Part shown: in pieces, positions 26,830 to 33,336 of the stretch
How positions within the stretch are numbered: the first letter of the stretch is position 1
Layout: each line of letters opens with the position of its first letter
Source: an uncultured Oscillospiraceae bacterium
GTDB lineage: Bacteria > Bacillota > Clostridia > Oscillospirales > Oscillospiraceae
Direction of reading: 5' to 3'
NCBI GenBank assembly: GCA_947628315.1
Contig: CANQZJ010000019.1
Coordinates: 1-36,233, forward strand
Length of the DNA stretch: 36,233 nucleotides
Translations under genes and position numbers: made by a program
Notes under the pieces: generated by a model
Databases searched by the model: none
What the model saw: the letters and a program-made list of their open reading frames with translations, nothing else
What the model was told of the DNA's origin: nothing

Positions 26830-27855
26830 TTGACCGATCTGAAATCCATGACGCCCGACGAGCTGACCGCCTGGTTCAAGGGGCTGGGACAGCCCGCCTT
26901 CCGGGCCAGACAGGTGTTCGCGTGGCTGAACCAGGGCGTCTCGTCTTTTGACGAAATGACCAATCTCCCCAAGGATCTGCGGGAGAGGCTGGCGGGGGAG
27001 TGCCGCCTGTTCGCGCCGGTCATCGAGCGCAAACAGGTATCCAGGATCGACGGCACCGTCAAGTACCTGTGGCGGTTATACGACGGGAACTGCGTGGAAA
27101 CGGTTTTGATGCGCTACCATCATGGGAATACTGTGTGCGTGTCCTGCCAGGTGGGGTGCAACATGGGCTGCGTGTTCTGCGCCTCCACCCTTGGTGGCAA
27201 GGTAAGAGACTTGACAGCAGGCGAGATACTTGACCAGATCATCTTCGCCCGGAAGGACAGCGGGGAGAAGATCTCCAACATCGTGATGATGGGCATCGGC
27301 GAGCCGCTGGACAACTTCGACAACGTGCTCCGCTTCCTGGAGCTGGTCAACCACCCCGACGGATTGAACATCGGCATGCGGCATATTTCCCTCTCGACCT
27401 GCGGCCTCATCAAGAGAATTGACAAACTGGCGTCACTTGGGTTACAATTAACGCTCAGCGTATCCCTCCACGCCCCGGACGACGAGACCCGCTCCCGGCT
27501 GATGCCGGTGAATCGCTCGGTGGGTGTGGACGCGCTGATGGAGACCTGCCGCCGGTATTTCGAGACCACCGGACGGCGCATCTCCTATGAGTACGCCATG
27601 ATCGACGGCGTCAACGACAGCGACGCTGACGCGGATCGTCTGGCGGAGCTTTTGAAGGGCCAGCCGGGACACGTGAATCTGATCCCGCTGAACGACGTGG
27701 CAGAGTCCCCGCTGAAACCCAGCCGGCGGGTCAGACAGTTCCAGCAGCGGCTGGAGAGCCACGGCGTCACCGCCACGGTGCGCCGGAAGCTGGGCAGCGA
27801 TATTGACGCCTCCTGCGGCCAGCTTCGGCGGCGGCAGATGGAGGCGGGGAGGTAA
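26830..27855 (+). CDS. rlmN: 23S rRNA (adenine2503-C2)-methyltransferase RlmN
   Basis: Radical-SAM enzyme that methylates A2503 of 23S rRNA and A37 of some tRNAs. The 341 residues contain the Fe-S motif CNMGCVFC (CxxxCxxC) in VSCQVGCNMGCVFCASTLGG, the stretch NIVMMGIGEPLDNFDNV, SLHAPDDETRSRLMPVN, and the C-terminal catalytic cysteine in DIDASCGQLR. The start is a TTG at 26830: it follows AGAGAGGGTG at a good distance and gives the family N terminus TDLKSMTPDELT. The first ATG (26848) would drop conserved residues. A strong promoter-like sequence lies inside it at 27419-27448. Confidence 0.95.
   Translation: MTDLKSMTPDELTAWFKGLGQPAFRARQVFAWLNQGVSSFDEMTNLPKDLRERLAGECRLFAPVIERKQVSRIDGTVKYLWRLYDGNCVETVLMRYHHGNTVCVSCQVGCNMGCVFCASTLGGKVRDLTAGEILDQIIFARKDSGEKISNIVMMGIGEPLDNFDNVLRFLELVNHPDGLNIGMRHISLSTCGLIKRIDKLASLGLQLTLSVSLHAPDDETRSRLMPVNRSVGVDALMETCRRYFETTGRRISYEYAMIDGVNDSDADADRLAELLKGQPGHVNLIPLNDVAESPLKPSRRVRQFQQRLESHGVTATVRRKLGSDIDASCGQLRRRQMEAGR
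27419..27448 (+). promoter_or_regulatory. Putative internal sigma-A promoter for prpC-prkC-rsgA
   Basis: A perfect TTGACA (27419-27424) and TACAAT (27443-27448, 5 of 6) with an 18-bp spacer, inside rlmN. The codons here (ATT GAC, TTA CAA TTA) are less GC-biased than the gene around them. Transcripts would begin about 400 bp upstream of the phosphatase-kinase pair, which has no promoter of its own. Confidence 0.45.
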
Positions 27856-27859
27856 TCTT

Positions 27860-28597
27860 GTGAAGCTGTATGGCATGACCGATGTGGGCAGGGCCCGCCG
27901 GGACAATCAGGACAGCTACGCTTTCCGCCAGCTGGGGGACGACCTTGCCATCCTTGTGGTGTGCGACGGCATGGGCGGCGCCCAGAGCGGCAGCGTGGCC
28001 AGCGCCGTGGCGGCGGAGGCCTTTACCGCCGCTGTGGAGGAGCGCTGCGCCGGCGGCCTGCCCCAGGACGACGGCGGACGCCAGCGGATGCTGATCGAGG
28101 CCTGCGACGCCGCCAACCGGCAGGTATTTGATATGGCCCAGCAGAATGAGGAGTGCCAGGGCATGGGCACCACCCTGGTGGGCGCACTGGTCACCCCGAC
28201 GGAGGCCTATGTGCTCAACGTGGGGGACAGCCGCTGCTACCTCCTGCGGGACGGCGCGGCCAGACAGCTGACCACCGACCACTCCTATGTGCAGCTGCTG
28301 GTGAGCCGGGGGGAGATCACCCCGGAGGAGGCCCGCCATCACCCCAAGAAAAACATCATCACCCGTGCCGTGGGGGTGGACAGCGAAGTGGGCTGCGATA
28401 TCCAGCGCCTCGACCTGTGCCCCGGCGACCGGCTGCTGCTGTGCTCCGACGGGCTGACCAACGTGCTGGACGACAGCGTGCTGGCGGAGCAGTCCGCCGG
28501 TGAGGAGGACGCGGAGCGATATGTCCGCACGCTGCTGGATATGACCCTGGAGGGCGGCGCCCCCGACAACGTCACCGTCGTGCTGGCGGAGATTTGA
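27860..28597 (+). CDS. prpC: PP2C-type serine/threonine protein phosphatase (PrpC/Stp)
   Basis: Metal-dependent phosphatase that removes phosphate from targets of the kinase encoded next to it. The 245 residues hold the PP2C motifs in order: RRDNQDSY (11-20 region), VVCDGMGGAQSG (D36), GMGTTLVGALV, LNVGDSRCYLLRDG, TTDHSYVQ, ITRAVGVD, LLLCSDGLTN, and GAPDNVTVVL near the end. The start is a GTG four bases after the rlmN stop, behind GGGGAGG at the normal distance. prkC follows after 17 bases, the conserved phosphatase-kinase pairing of Bacillota. Confidence 0.95.
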   Translation: MKLYGMTDVGRARRDNQDSYAFRQLGDDLAILVVCDGMGGAQSGSVASAVAAEAFTAAVEERCAGGLPQDDGGRQRMLIEACDAANRQVFDMAQQNEECQGMGTTLVGALVTPTEAYVLNVGDSRCYLLRDGAARQLTTDHSYVQLLVSRGEITPEEARHHPKKNIITRAVGVDSEVGCDIQRLDLCPGDRLLLCSDGLTNVLDDSVLAEQSAGEEDAERYVRTLLDMTLEGGAPDNVTVVLAEI

Positions 28598-28614
28598 CGA
28601 GGAGGATTTACACT

Positions 28615-30588
28615 ATGGATCAGTACATAGGTAAAATGCTCGATAACCGATATGAGATACTGGAGTGTATCGGCAACGGCGGCATGGCCGTGGTATATAA
28701 GGCCCGGGATCACCGGCTGAACCGTCTGGTGGCGGTGAAGATCCTGAAGCCCGAGCTGGCCAGCGACGCGGACTTCCGCCGCCGCTTCCACGACGAATCC
28801 CAGGCCGTCGCCATGCTGTCCCACACCAATATCGTCTCGGTGTACGACGTCAGCCAGTCCGACGGGCTGGACTACATCGTCATGGAGCTCATCGACGGCA
28901 TGACCCTCAAGCAGTATATCCGCAAGCGTGGCGCGTCCCTGAACTGGCGGGAGGCCATCCACTTCATCACCCAGATCCTGCGGGCGCTGGATCACGCCCA
29001 CAGCCGGGGCATCATCCACCGGGATATCAAGCCCCAGAACGTTCTGATTTTGCGGGACGGCAGCGTGAAGGTCACCGACTTCGGCATCGCCCGCATCGCC
29101 AGCGCCGCCCAGCACACCATGACCGCCGAGGCCATCGGCTCGGTGCACTATATCTCCCCGGAGCAGGCCAAGGGCAGCCATGTGGACGCCCGCACCGACA
29201 TCTATTCCGCCGGCGTGGTGCTCTATGAGATGCTCACCGGCCGCCTGCCCTTTGAGGGCGACAACCCGGTGAATGTGGCCATTCAGCACATCAACTCCAT
29301 CCCCATTCCGCCCAGAGAGCTGAACCCGGACATCCCGCAGGGGCTGGAGGACATTGTTCTGAAGGCCATGGCGCCCGATCTGAACCAGCGCTATTCCTCC
29401 GCCGAGGTCATGCTGGAGGACATCAACGAGTTCCGCAAGAACCCCGCTATGCGGGCGGCAGTCCCCGTGCGGGAAGAGGCGGTGGACGAGCCCACTGTGA
29501 TCATTTCCTCGGCGAGACAGGCGGATCCCGAGCCGGTGCAGCAGCGTCCGGCGGTTCGGACGCGGGAGCAGGTTCCCGTCCGGGAGAACCGCTATCCCGC
29601 CCGCCGGGAGGAACCGGAATACGAGGACGATTACGGCGAGGGCGTCGGCAGCCGTTTGGCGTCCTTTGCCCCGGTGATCGCGGTGGCCGCCATTGTGATC
29701 TTTGTGATCGGCATGGGCCTGTTCGTGTGGAATGTATTCATCAAGGATATCGTCACACCGGGGCCTCCGGAGCTGCCGGAGGAGTTCACCGTGCCCAATT
29801 TGCTGGGCCTCACCATGGACGATGTGAGGAGGAACCCGGATCTCCTGGAGGGGTTCACCCTGGAAGCGGGCAGTGAGATCTACAGCGAGGAATATGAAAA
29901 GGGCCAGATCTGCAACCAGTCCCCTGAGGCCGGCGAGAAGGTCAAAGAGGGCGACGGGAAGGTCATCCGGGTCAATATCAGCAGCGGCGTCGAGGAGCTG
30001 AGGATGCTCTACCTGATCAACCAGGAGTACCATGACGCGGAGCTGAAGCTCACCAACATGGGCATCGAGGTCGTCGAGCGGCGCGAGAACTCCGATACCA
30101 TCACCAAGGACTATGTGATCCGCACCGACCCGGAGGAGGGCGAGGTGCTGGAGAAGGGCCAGACCGTCATTGTGGTCATCAGCGACGGCCCCGCCACCAA
30201 GCTGGTGAATGTGATCAGTTTTGTGGGCCTCGATCTGGATAACGCCAGAAAGATGATCGAAAAGATGGGCCTGGTGGTGGGCGAGGTTTCCCCCAACCCC
30301 AGTAATGAGTATGCCGCGGGCAGGGTCATGTGGCAGAGCGTGCCCAGCACCAGTTCCGTGCCGGAGGGGACCGCCATCGATCTGTGGGTGTCCACCGGGC
30401 CGGAGCCTACGCCGGAGCCCACACCGTCTCCCACGCCTGAGCCCACACCGTCGCCCACGCCGGAACCGACGCCGGAGCCGACTCCGACCGAAGCTCCGCC
30501 CACCGAGGCGGTTCCTACGGAGGAGCCGCCCCATGACGAGCCCGTGCCTCCGGGTGAGCAGGGCGCCGAGGGCGGAGAAGGCCAGTGA
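28615..30588 (+). CDS. prkC: PASTA-domain serine/threonine protein kinase PrkC
   Basis: Membrane kinase that senses muropeptides and controls cell-wall synthesis, and in Bacillus also germination. The 657 residues show the kinase domain (about 12-270: glycine loop GNGGMAVV at 20-27, K42, HRDIKPQN with D137, DFG at 155-157, [13 protein letters not shown]). A linker rich in Glu/Arg/Pro follows, then one membrane segment (351-375) and three PASTA repeats (about 391-457, 458-525 and 526-595). The tail is rich in Pro-Thr-Glu (from about 600). The start is the ATG behind GAGGAGG. The first residues, [15 protein letters not shown], fit the family. The repetitive tail may span or bind the wall. Confidence 0.96.
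   Translation: MDQYIGKMLDNRYEILECIGNGGMAVVYKARDHRLNRLVAVKILKPELASDADFRRRFHDESQAVAMLSHTNIVSVYDVSQSDGLDYIVMELIDGMTLKQYIRKRGASLNWREAIHFITQILRALDHAHSRGIIHRDIKPQNVLILRDGSVKVTDFGIARIASAAQHTMTAEAIGSVHYISPEQAKGSHVDARTDIYSAGVVLYEMLTGRLPFEGDNPVNVAIQHINSIPIPPRELNPDIPQGLEDIVLKAMAPDLNQRYSSAEVMLEDINEFRKNPAMRAAVPVREEAVDEPTVIISSARQADPEPVQQRPAVRTREQVPVRENRYPARREEPEYEDDYGEGVGSRLASFAPVIAVAAIVIFVIGMGLFVWNVFIKDIVTPGPPELPEEFTVPNLLGLTMDDVRRNPDLLEGFTLEAGSEIYSEEYEKGQICNQSPEAGEKVKEGDGKVIRVNISSGVEELRMLYLINQEYHDAELKLTNMGIEVVERRENSDTITKDYVIRTDPEEGEVLEKGQTVIVVISDGPATKLVNVISFVGLDLDNARKMIEKMGLVVGEVSPNPSNEYAAGRVMWQSVPSTSSVPEGTAIDLWVSTGPEPTPEPTPSPTPEPTPSPTPEPTPEPTPTEAPPTEAVPTEEPPHDEPVPPGEQGAEGGEGQ
30408..30495 (+). repeat. 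Tandem Pro-Thr/Pro-Glu codon repeat in the prkC tail
   Basis: About seven imperfect copies of a 12-base unit of the type CCNACGCCGGAG, encoding PTPE/PTPS steps of the extracellular tail of the kinase. The period follows codons, with no frameshift. Confidence 0.75.
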
Positions 30589-30590
30589 GC

Positions 30591-31475
30591 ATGACCGGAC
30601 AGATCGTCAAGGCGCTCAGCGGCTTCTACTACGTGGACACGGGGAAGGGAGAGCCCATCCCCTGCCGGGGGCGGGGCAAGCTCCGCCACCAGAAGATGAC
30701 GCCCCTGGTGGGCGATCAGGTGGAGATCACCGCCATGCCGGACGGCACCGGCATGGTAGACGCCGTACATCCCCGCAAAAACCAGTTCCAGCGGCCCATG
30801 GTGGCCAACATCGACCAGCTCATCATCGTGGCATCCGGGGCTGTCCCGGTGACCGACCCGTTCCTCATCGACCGCATGGCGGCGGTGGCGGAGTGGAAGG
30901 GCTGCGAGCCCGTCATTTGCTTCAATAAGTGGGATCTCGCCCAGGTGGACGGCCTGGCGGCGCTGTATCAAAAGGCCGGATTTACCACGTTGAAGGTCTC
31001 TGCCGAGACCGGCGAGGGCGTCCCTGAGCTGGCCGCCCTGCTGGCGGGAAAGCTGTCCGCGTTCACCGGGAACTCCGGCGTGGGCAAGTCCAGCATCCTG
31101 AACGCCATCCAGCCGGACTTCTCCATCCAGGTGGGGGAGGTCAGCGAGAAGCTGGGCCGCGGCCGGCACACCACCCGCCATGTGGAGCTGTTCCGCGTGG
31201 GCGACGGCCTGGTGGCGGACACGCCGGGGTTCTCCTCCTTCGATGTGGATCAGATGGAGGCCATCCCCAAGGAGGATCTGGCCGCCGCTTTCCGGGAGTT
31301 CCGGCCCTGGCTGGACAGGTGCCGTTTCCGGGGCTGCGCCCATGTGAAGGAGAAGGGCTGCGCCGTGCGGGAGGCCGTCAAAGCGGGGGAGATCGATCCC
31401 AGCCGCCATAAAAGCTATGTGCGGCTCTATGAACAGGCAAAGGACATCAAACCCTGGGAAAACAAAACCGAATAA
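30591..31475 (+). CDS. rsgA: Ribosome small-subunit GTPase RsgA (CpgA/YloQ)
   Basis: Circularly permuted GTPase that acts late in 30S subunit assembly. The 294 residues contain an N-terminal OB fold (GQIVKALSGFYYVDTG). The G motifs come in permuted order: NKWD at 112-115 (G4), SAETGEG (G5), GNSGVGKSS at 160-168 (G1), the TT of GRHTTRHVE (G2) and DTPGFSSF at 210 (G3). The zinc finger is CRFRGCAHVKEKGC at the C terminus. The ATG at 30591, behind GGAGAAGG, is preferred to the GTG at 30585. It follows prkC as in Bacillus, where RsgA is a PrkC substrate. rpe and thiN, the next genes in Bacillus, are missing. Confidence 0.96.
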   Translation: MTGQIVKALSGFYYVDTGKGEPIPCRGRGKLRHQKMTPLVGDQVEITAMPDGTGMVDAVHPRKNQFQRPMVANIDQLIIVASGAVPVTDPFLIDRMAAVAEWKGCEPVICFNKWDLAQVDGLAALYQKAGFTTLKVSAETGEGVPELAALLAGKLSAFTGNSGVGKSSILNAIQPDFSIQVGEVSEKLGRGRHTTRHVELFRVGDGLVADTPGFSSFDVDQMEAIPKEDLAAAFREFRPWLDRCRFRGCAHVKEKGCAVREAVKAGEIDPSRHKSYVRLYEQAKDIKPWENKTE

Positions 31476-31477
31476 AT

Positions 31478-31507
31478 GTCACTGGACAGCCCTCTTTCTC
31501 ATATGCT
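31478..31507 (+). promoter_or_regulatory. Candidate sigma-E promoter of spoVM, inside the hairpin
   Basis: GTCACTGG (31478-31485) and CATATGCT (31500-31507) with a 14-bp spacer. Match to the sigma-E consensus is modest (GTCA in the -35, CATA and the last T in the -10). The spacing is identical to the better sites before sipL and spoIVA, and CTCATAT recurs in the sipL site. Initiation would fall near 31513-31515, within the hairpin loop. Confidence 0.42.
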
Positions 31508-31538
31508 GGTGTAAAGCCATGAGAAAGGGGGCTGTTTT
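31486..31538 (+). terminator. Hairpin after rsgA that covers the spoVM ribosome-binding site
   Basis: 17-bp stem: 5' arm ACAGCCCTCTTTCTCAT (31486-31502) and 3' arm ATGAGAAAGGGGGCTGT (31519-31535), with one G-T pair, a 16-base loop that can pair GCT with AGC, and then TTTT. It can act as the terminator of the prpC-prkC-rsgA transcript. The 3' arm contains GAAAGGGGG, the only ribosome-binding site for spoVM, so the folded RNA would also block spoVM translation. Confidence 0.75.
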
Positions 31539-31539
31539 C

Positions 31540-31620
31540 ATGCGGATCGTGGTGGTCAAATTCCCGAAGATGATATGCGGATTGCTCCGCAAGCTGTTCC
31601 ACATGGACGGGGAGAAGTAG
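31540..31620 (+). CDS. spoVM: Stage V sporulation protein M
   Basis: A 26-residue amphipathic peptide that recognises the curved membrane of the forespore and anchors SpoIVA there, starting spore-coat assembly. It reads MRIVVVKFPKMICGL then LRKLFHMDGEK. Length, K7, P9, K10, G14 and R17 coincide with Bacillus SpoVM (also 26 residues), and P9 is the residue known to matter for its membrane placement. The start ATG lies eight bases after AAAGGGGG. The position just after rsgA matches Bacillus, where spoVM closes the same gene run. sipL and spoIVA, its partners, follow. It is easily missed because of its size. Confidence 0.9.
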   Translation: MRIVVVKFPKMICGLLRKLFHMDGEK

Positions 31621-31623
31621 TCA

Positions 31624-31653
31624 GTCATATCGGAGCTGCACCGCTCATATAGT
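31624..31653 (+). promoter_or_regulatory. Putative sigma-E promoter of sipL
   Basis: GTCATATC (31624-31631, 7 of 8 to the sigma-E -35) and CATATAGT (31646-31653, 6 of 8 to the -10) with a 14-bp spacer. A start near 31660 would leave a leader of about 27 bases containing AAGGAGTGG (31671-31679) before the sipL ATG. Sigma-E is the early mother-cell sporulation factor, consistent with the gene. Confidence 0.75.
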
Positions 31654-31686
31654 TGGTTAGAAATACGCCTAAGGAGTGGACAGCTT

Positions 31687-33189
31687 ATGGATATGGAATT
31701 GCAGCGTGTGGCCGTAGAGGGCTACCGGCCCCTCTATCACACCGCCTTTACCCAGGAGGAGACCCTGGAGAGCATCGTGCCCGACGCCCTGCCCGACGTG
31801 TCCCGCATCGTGGCGGCCTGGGGCAGAGCGCACCTGAAGGACTGTGAGACGGGCGAGGGGGCGATCCGCCTGAGCGGTTCGGCCCAGGTGACGGTGCTGT
31901 ACATCCCGGAGGGCGAGGACGCGCCCAGGTCGCTGGAGGTGACCATCCCCTTCCAGTGCGCGAAGGACGACCCCAGCCTCCACGCCGGGTTCCCGGCTGC
32001 GGCGGACGTCACCCTGTCCTCCGCCGACGCCCGCACCCTCAACCCCCGGAAGCTGCTGACCCGGTGCCAGCTCTCGATCTGGGCGGCGGCCTATGAGGAG
32101 GGCGTCCAGCAGCTCGCCTCCGACGCAATGGGCGAGGGGCTGGAAAAACAGATGATCCCCCGGAAATTCTGGCGCATCCCCGCGGTGCGGGAGAAGGCCT
32201 TTACCTTCTCCGATGTGCTGCGGCCCCCGGCCTCCAAGCCGGAAATGGAGGAGCTGCTGAACGCCCGGGTGGAGCTGGGTTCCGTGGACGCCAAATTCAT
32301 CGGCCGGAAGCTGGTGCTGAAGGGGGATGTGGTGCTCACCGCCCTGTACAGAAACGGAGATCAGATCGTCACCGCCCGGTTCGAGCTGCCCTACTCCCAG
32401 ATCGTGGACATGGGGGACGCGCCGGAGGACTCCGAGCCGGAGGTGACGGTGGCCCTCAAGGCCGCCGACTGCCAGTTGACGGACGGCGAGCTGGAGGTGA
32501 ACATCGAGGCGCTGATTCAGGCGGTGCTGTGGGCGCTCCAGCCGGTCAATGTGCTGGCGGACGCCTATGGCGTGGGTCAGTGCGTGAATGTGGAGCGCGC
32601 CCCGGAAATGATGTGTACCCTGGCGGAGCGCACCACCCGCCGTGAGATGGGCCGCAGGCTGTGTGAGTCAGGCATCCCGGCCAAACAGGTGTTGGACTGC
32701 GCCGTGGCGGTGTCCTCCGTCACGGAGGCGCCCGCCGAGGGGGGGATCGAGTATACCGCCCAGGTGGAGGCAACCGTCCTCTACCTCAGCGAGGACGACG
32801 CCCTCTGCGGGGTGGACGTCACCATCCCCGTGGTGAGCCGCGTGGAGGTGCCCGCGGAACACAGCCGGAGCATCTGCCACTGCCGGACGGTGGGGGAGCC
32901 CACGGCGGTGCCCGTCACCGGCGGCATCGAGGTGCGGTGCGAGGTGGAATTTTCCTTCAACGTCGTCCAGGCGGAGCCGGTGTGGGCGGTGTCGTCGCTC
33001 GCCCCGGGGACGGCACCGGAAAACGTCCAGCGCCCCTCGGTGGTCATCCGCCGGATGATGGACGGGGAGACGCTGTGGGACGTGGCGAAGGCCTGCGCCT
33101 CCACGGTGTCGGATATCCAGGCCGCCAACGATCTGCCAGACCCGGCGGGCGCGGCGGGCGCGCTGCTGCTCATCCCCACAAAACGGTAA
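31687..33189 (+). CDS. sipL: SipL-like spore coat morphogenetic protein (SPOCS/DUF3794 and LysM)
   Basis: A 500-residue protein with SPOCS (DUF3794) type beta-rich segments and a C-terminal LysM domain (about 450-498: DGETLWDVAKACASTVSDIQAANDL, ending LLLIPTKR). This is the layout of Clostridioides SipL, which binds SpoIVA through its LysM domain and joins the coat to the forespore. SPOCS-like repeats are visible as paired stretches such as VEATVLYLSEDDALCGVDVTI and AQVTVLYIPEGED. No signal peptide is seen, as expected for a mother-cell protein. It has a sigma-E promoter and lies between spoVM and spoIVA. Other DUF3794-LysM proteins exist in Clostridia, but the neighbours favour SipL. Confidence 0.85.
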   Translation: MDMELQRVAVEGYRPLYHTAFTQEETLESIVPDALPDVSRIVAAWGRAHLKDCETGEGAIRLSGSAQVTVLYIPEGEDAPRSLEVTIPFQCAKDDPSLHAGFPAAADVTLSSADARTLNPRKLLTRCQLSIWAAAYEEGVQQLASDAMGEGLEKQMIPRKFWRIPAVREKAFTFSDVLRPPASKPEMEELLNARVELGSVDAKFIGRKLVLKGDVVLTALYRNGDQIVTARFELPYSQIVDMGDAPEDSEPEVTVALKAADCQLTDGELEVNIEALIQAVLWALQPVNVLADAYGVGQCVNVERAPEMMCTLAERTTRREMGRRLCESGIPAKQVLDCAVAVSSVTEAPAEGGIEYTAQVEATVLYLSEDDALCGVDVTIPVVSRVEVPAEHSRSICHCRTVGEPTAVPVTGGIEVRCEVEFSFNVVQAEPVWAVSSLAPGTAPENVQRPSVVIRRMMDGETLWDVAKACASTVSDIQAANDLPDPAGAAGALLLIPTKR

Positions 33190-33202
33190 AAAGGACAAAA
33201 AG

Positions 33203-33238
33203 GCCCCCTGGCGCGGTTTCGCGTCAGGGGGCGTGTTT
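33203..33238 (+). terminator. Hairpin after sipL, probable terminator
   Basis: A 13-bp stem, GCCCCCTGGCGCG / CGCGTCAGGGGGC (33203-33215 and 33220-33232), with one G-T pair and a GTTT loop, followed by a weak T run (GTGTTTG). A-rich bases precede it. It separates the sipL transcript from the spoIVA promoter. Confidence 0.7.
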
Positions 33239-33275
33239 GCGGATCAGATGAGCGGAAAACCGGATGATCAGTTTA

Positions 33276-33304
33276 GCATATTTGAGGGCTTATCCCCATA
33301 CATA
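33276..33304 (+). promoter_or_regulatory. Sigma-E promoter of spoIVA
   Basis: GCATATT (33276-33282, full match to the sigma-E -35 core) and CATACATA (33297-33304, CATACA perfect) with a 14-bp spacer. The predicted start is near 33311. The -10 box includes the first base of an upstream in-frame ATG (33304), so that ATG would not be on this transcript. Confidence 0.83.
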
Positions 33305-33320
33305 TGGAACAAGCACGGGC

Positions 33321-33328
33321 AAGGAGGG
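33321..33328 (+). promoter_or_regulatory. Ribosome-binding site that sets the TTG start of spoIVA
   Basis: AAGGAGGG lies eight bases before the TTG at 33337. It would be inside the coding region if translation began at the ATG at 33304. Confidence 0.85.
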
Positions 33329-33336
33329 TTTTGAGC

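Noticed and set aside
30408-30495. CRISPR-like or mobile repeat in the prkC 3' end
   Set aside because: Short codon-phased repeats without spacers, encoding a Pro-Thr-Glu tail.
28339-30534. Minus-strand frame opposite prkC with repeated Arg/Gly at its start
   Set aside because: It is the mirror of the Pro-Thr-Glu repeat and kinase codons; not a gene.
33304-33306. ATG as the spoIVA start
   Set aside because: It overlaps the sigma-E -10 box and lies upstream of the Shine-Dalgarno; the TTG at 33337 fits family length and N terminus.
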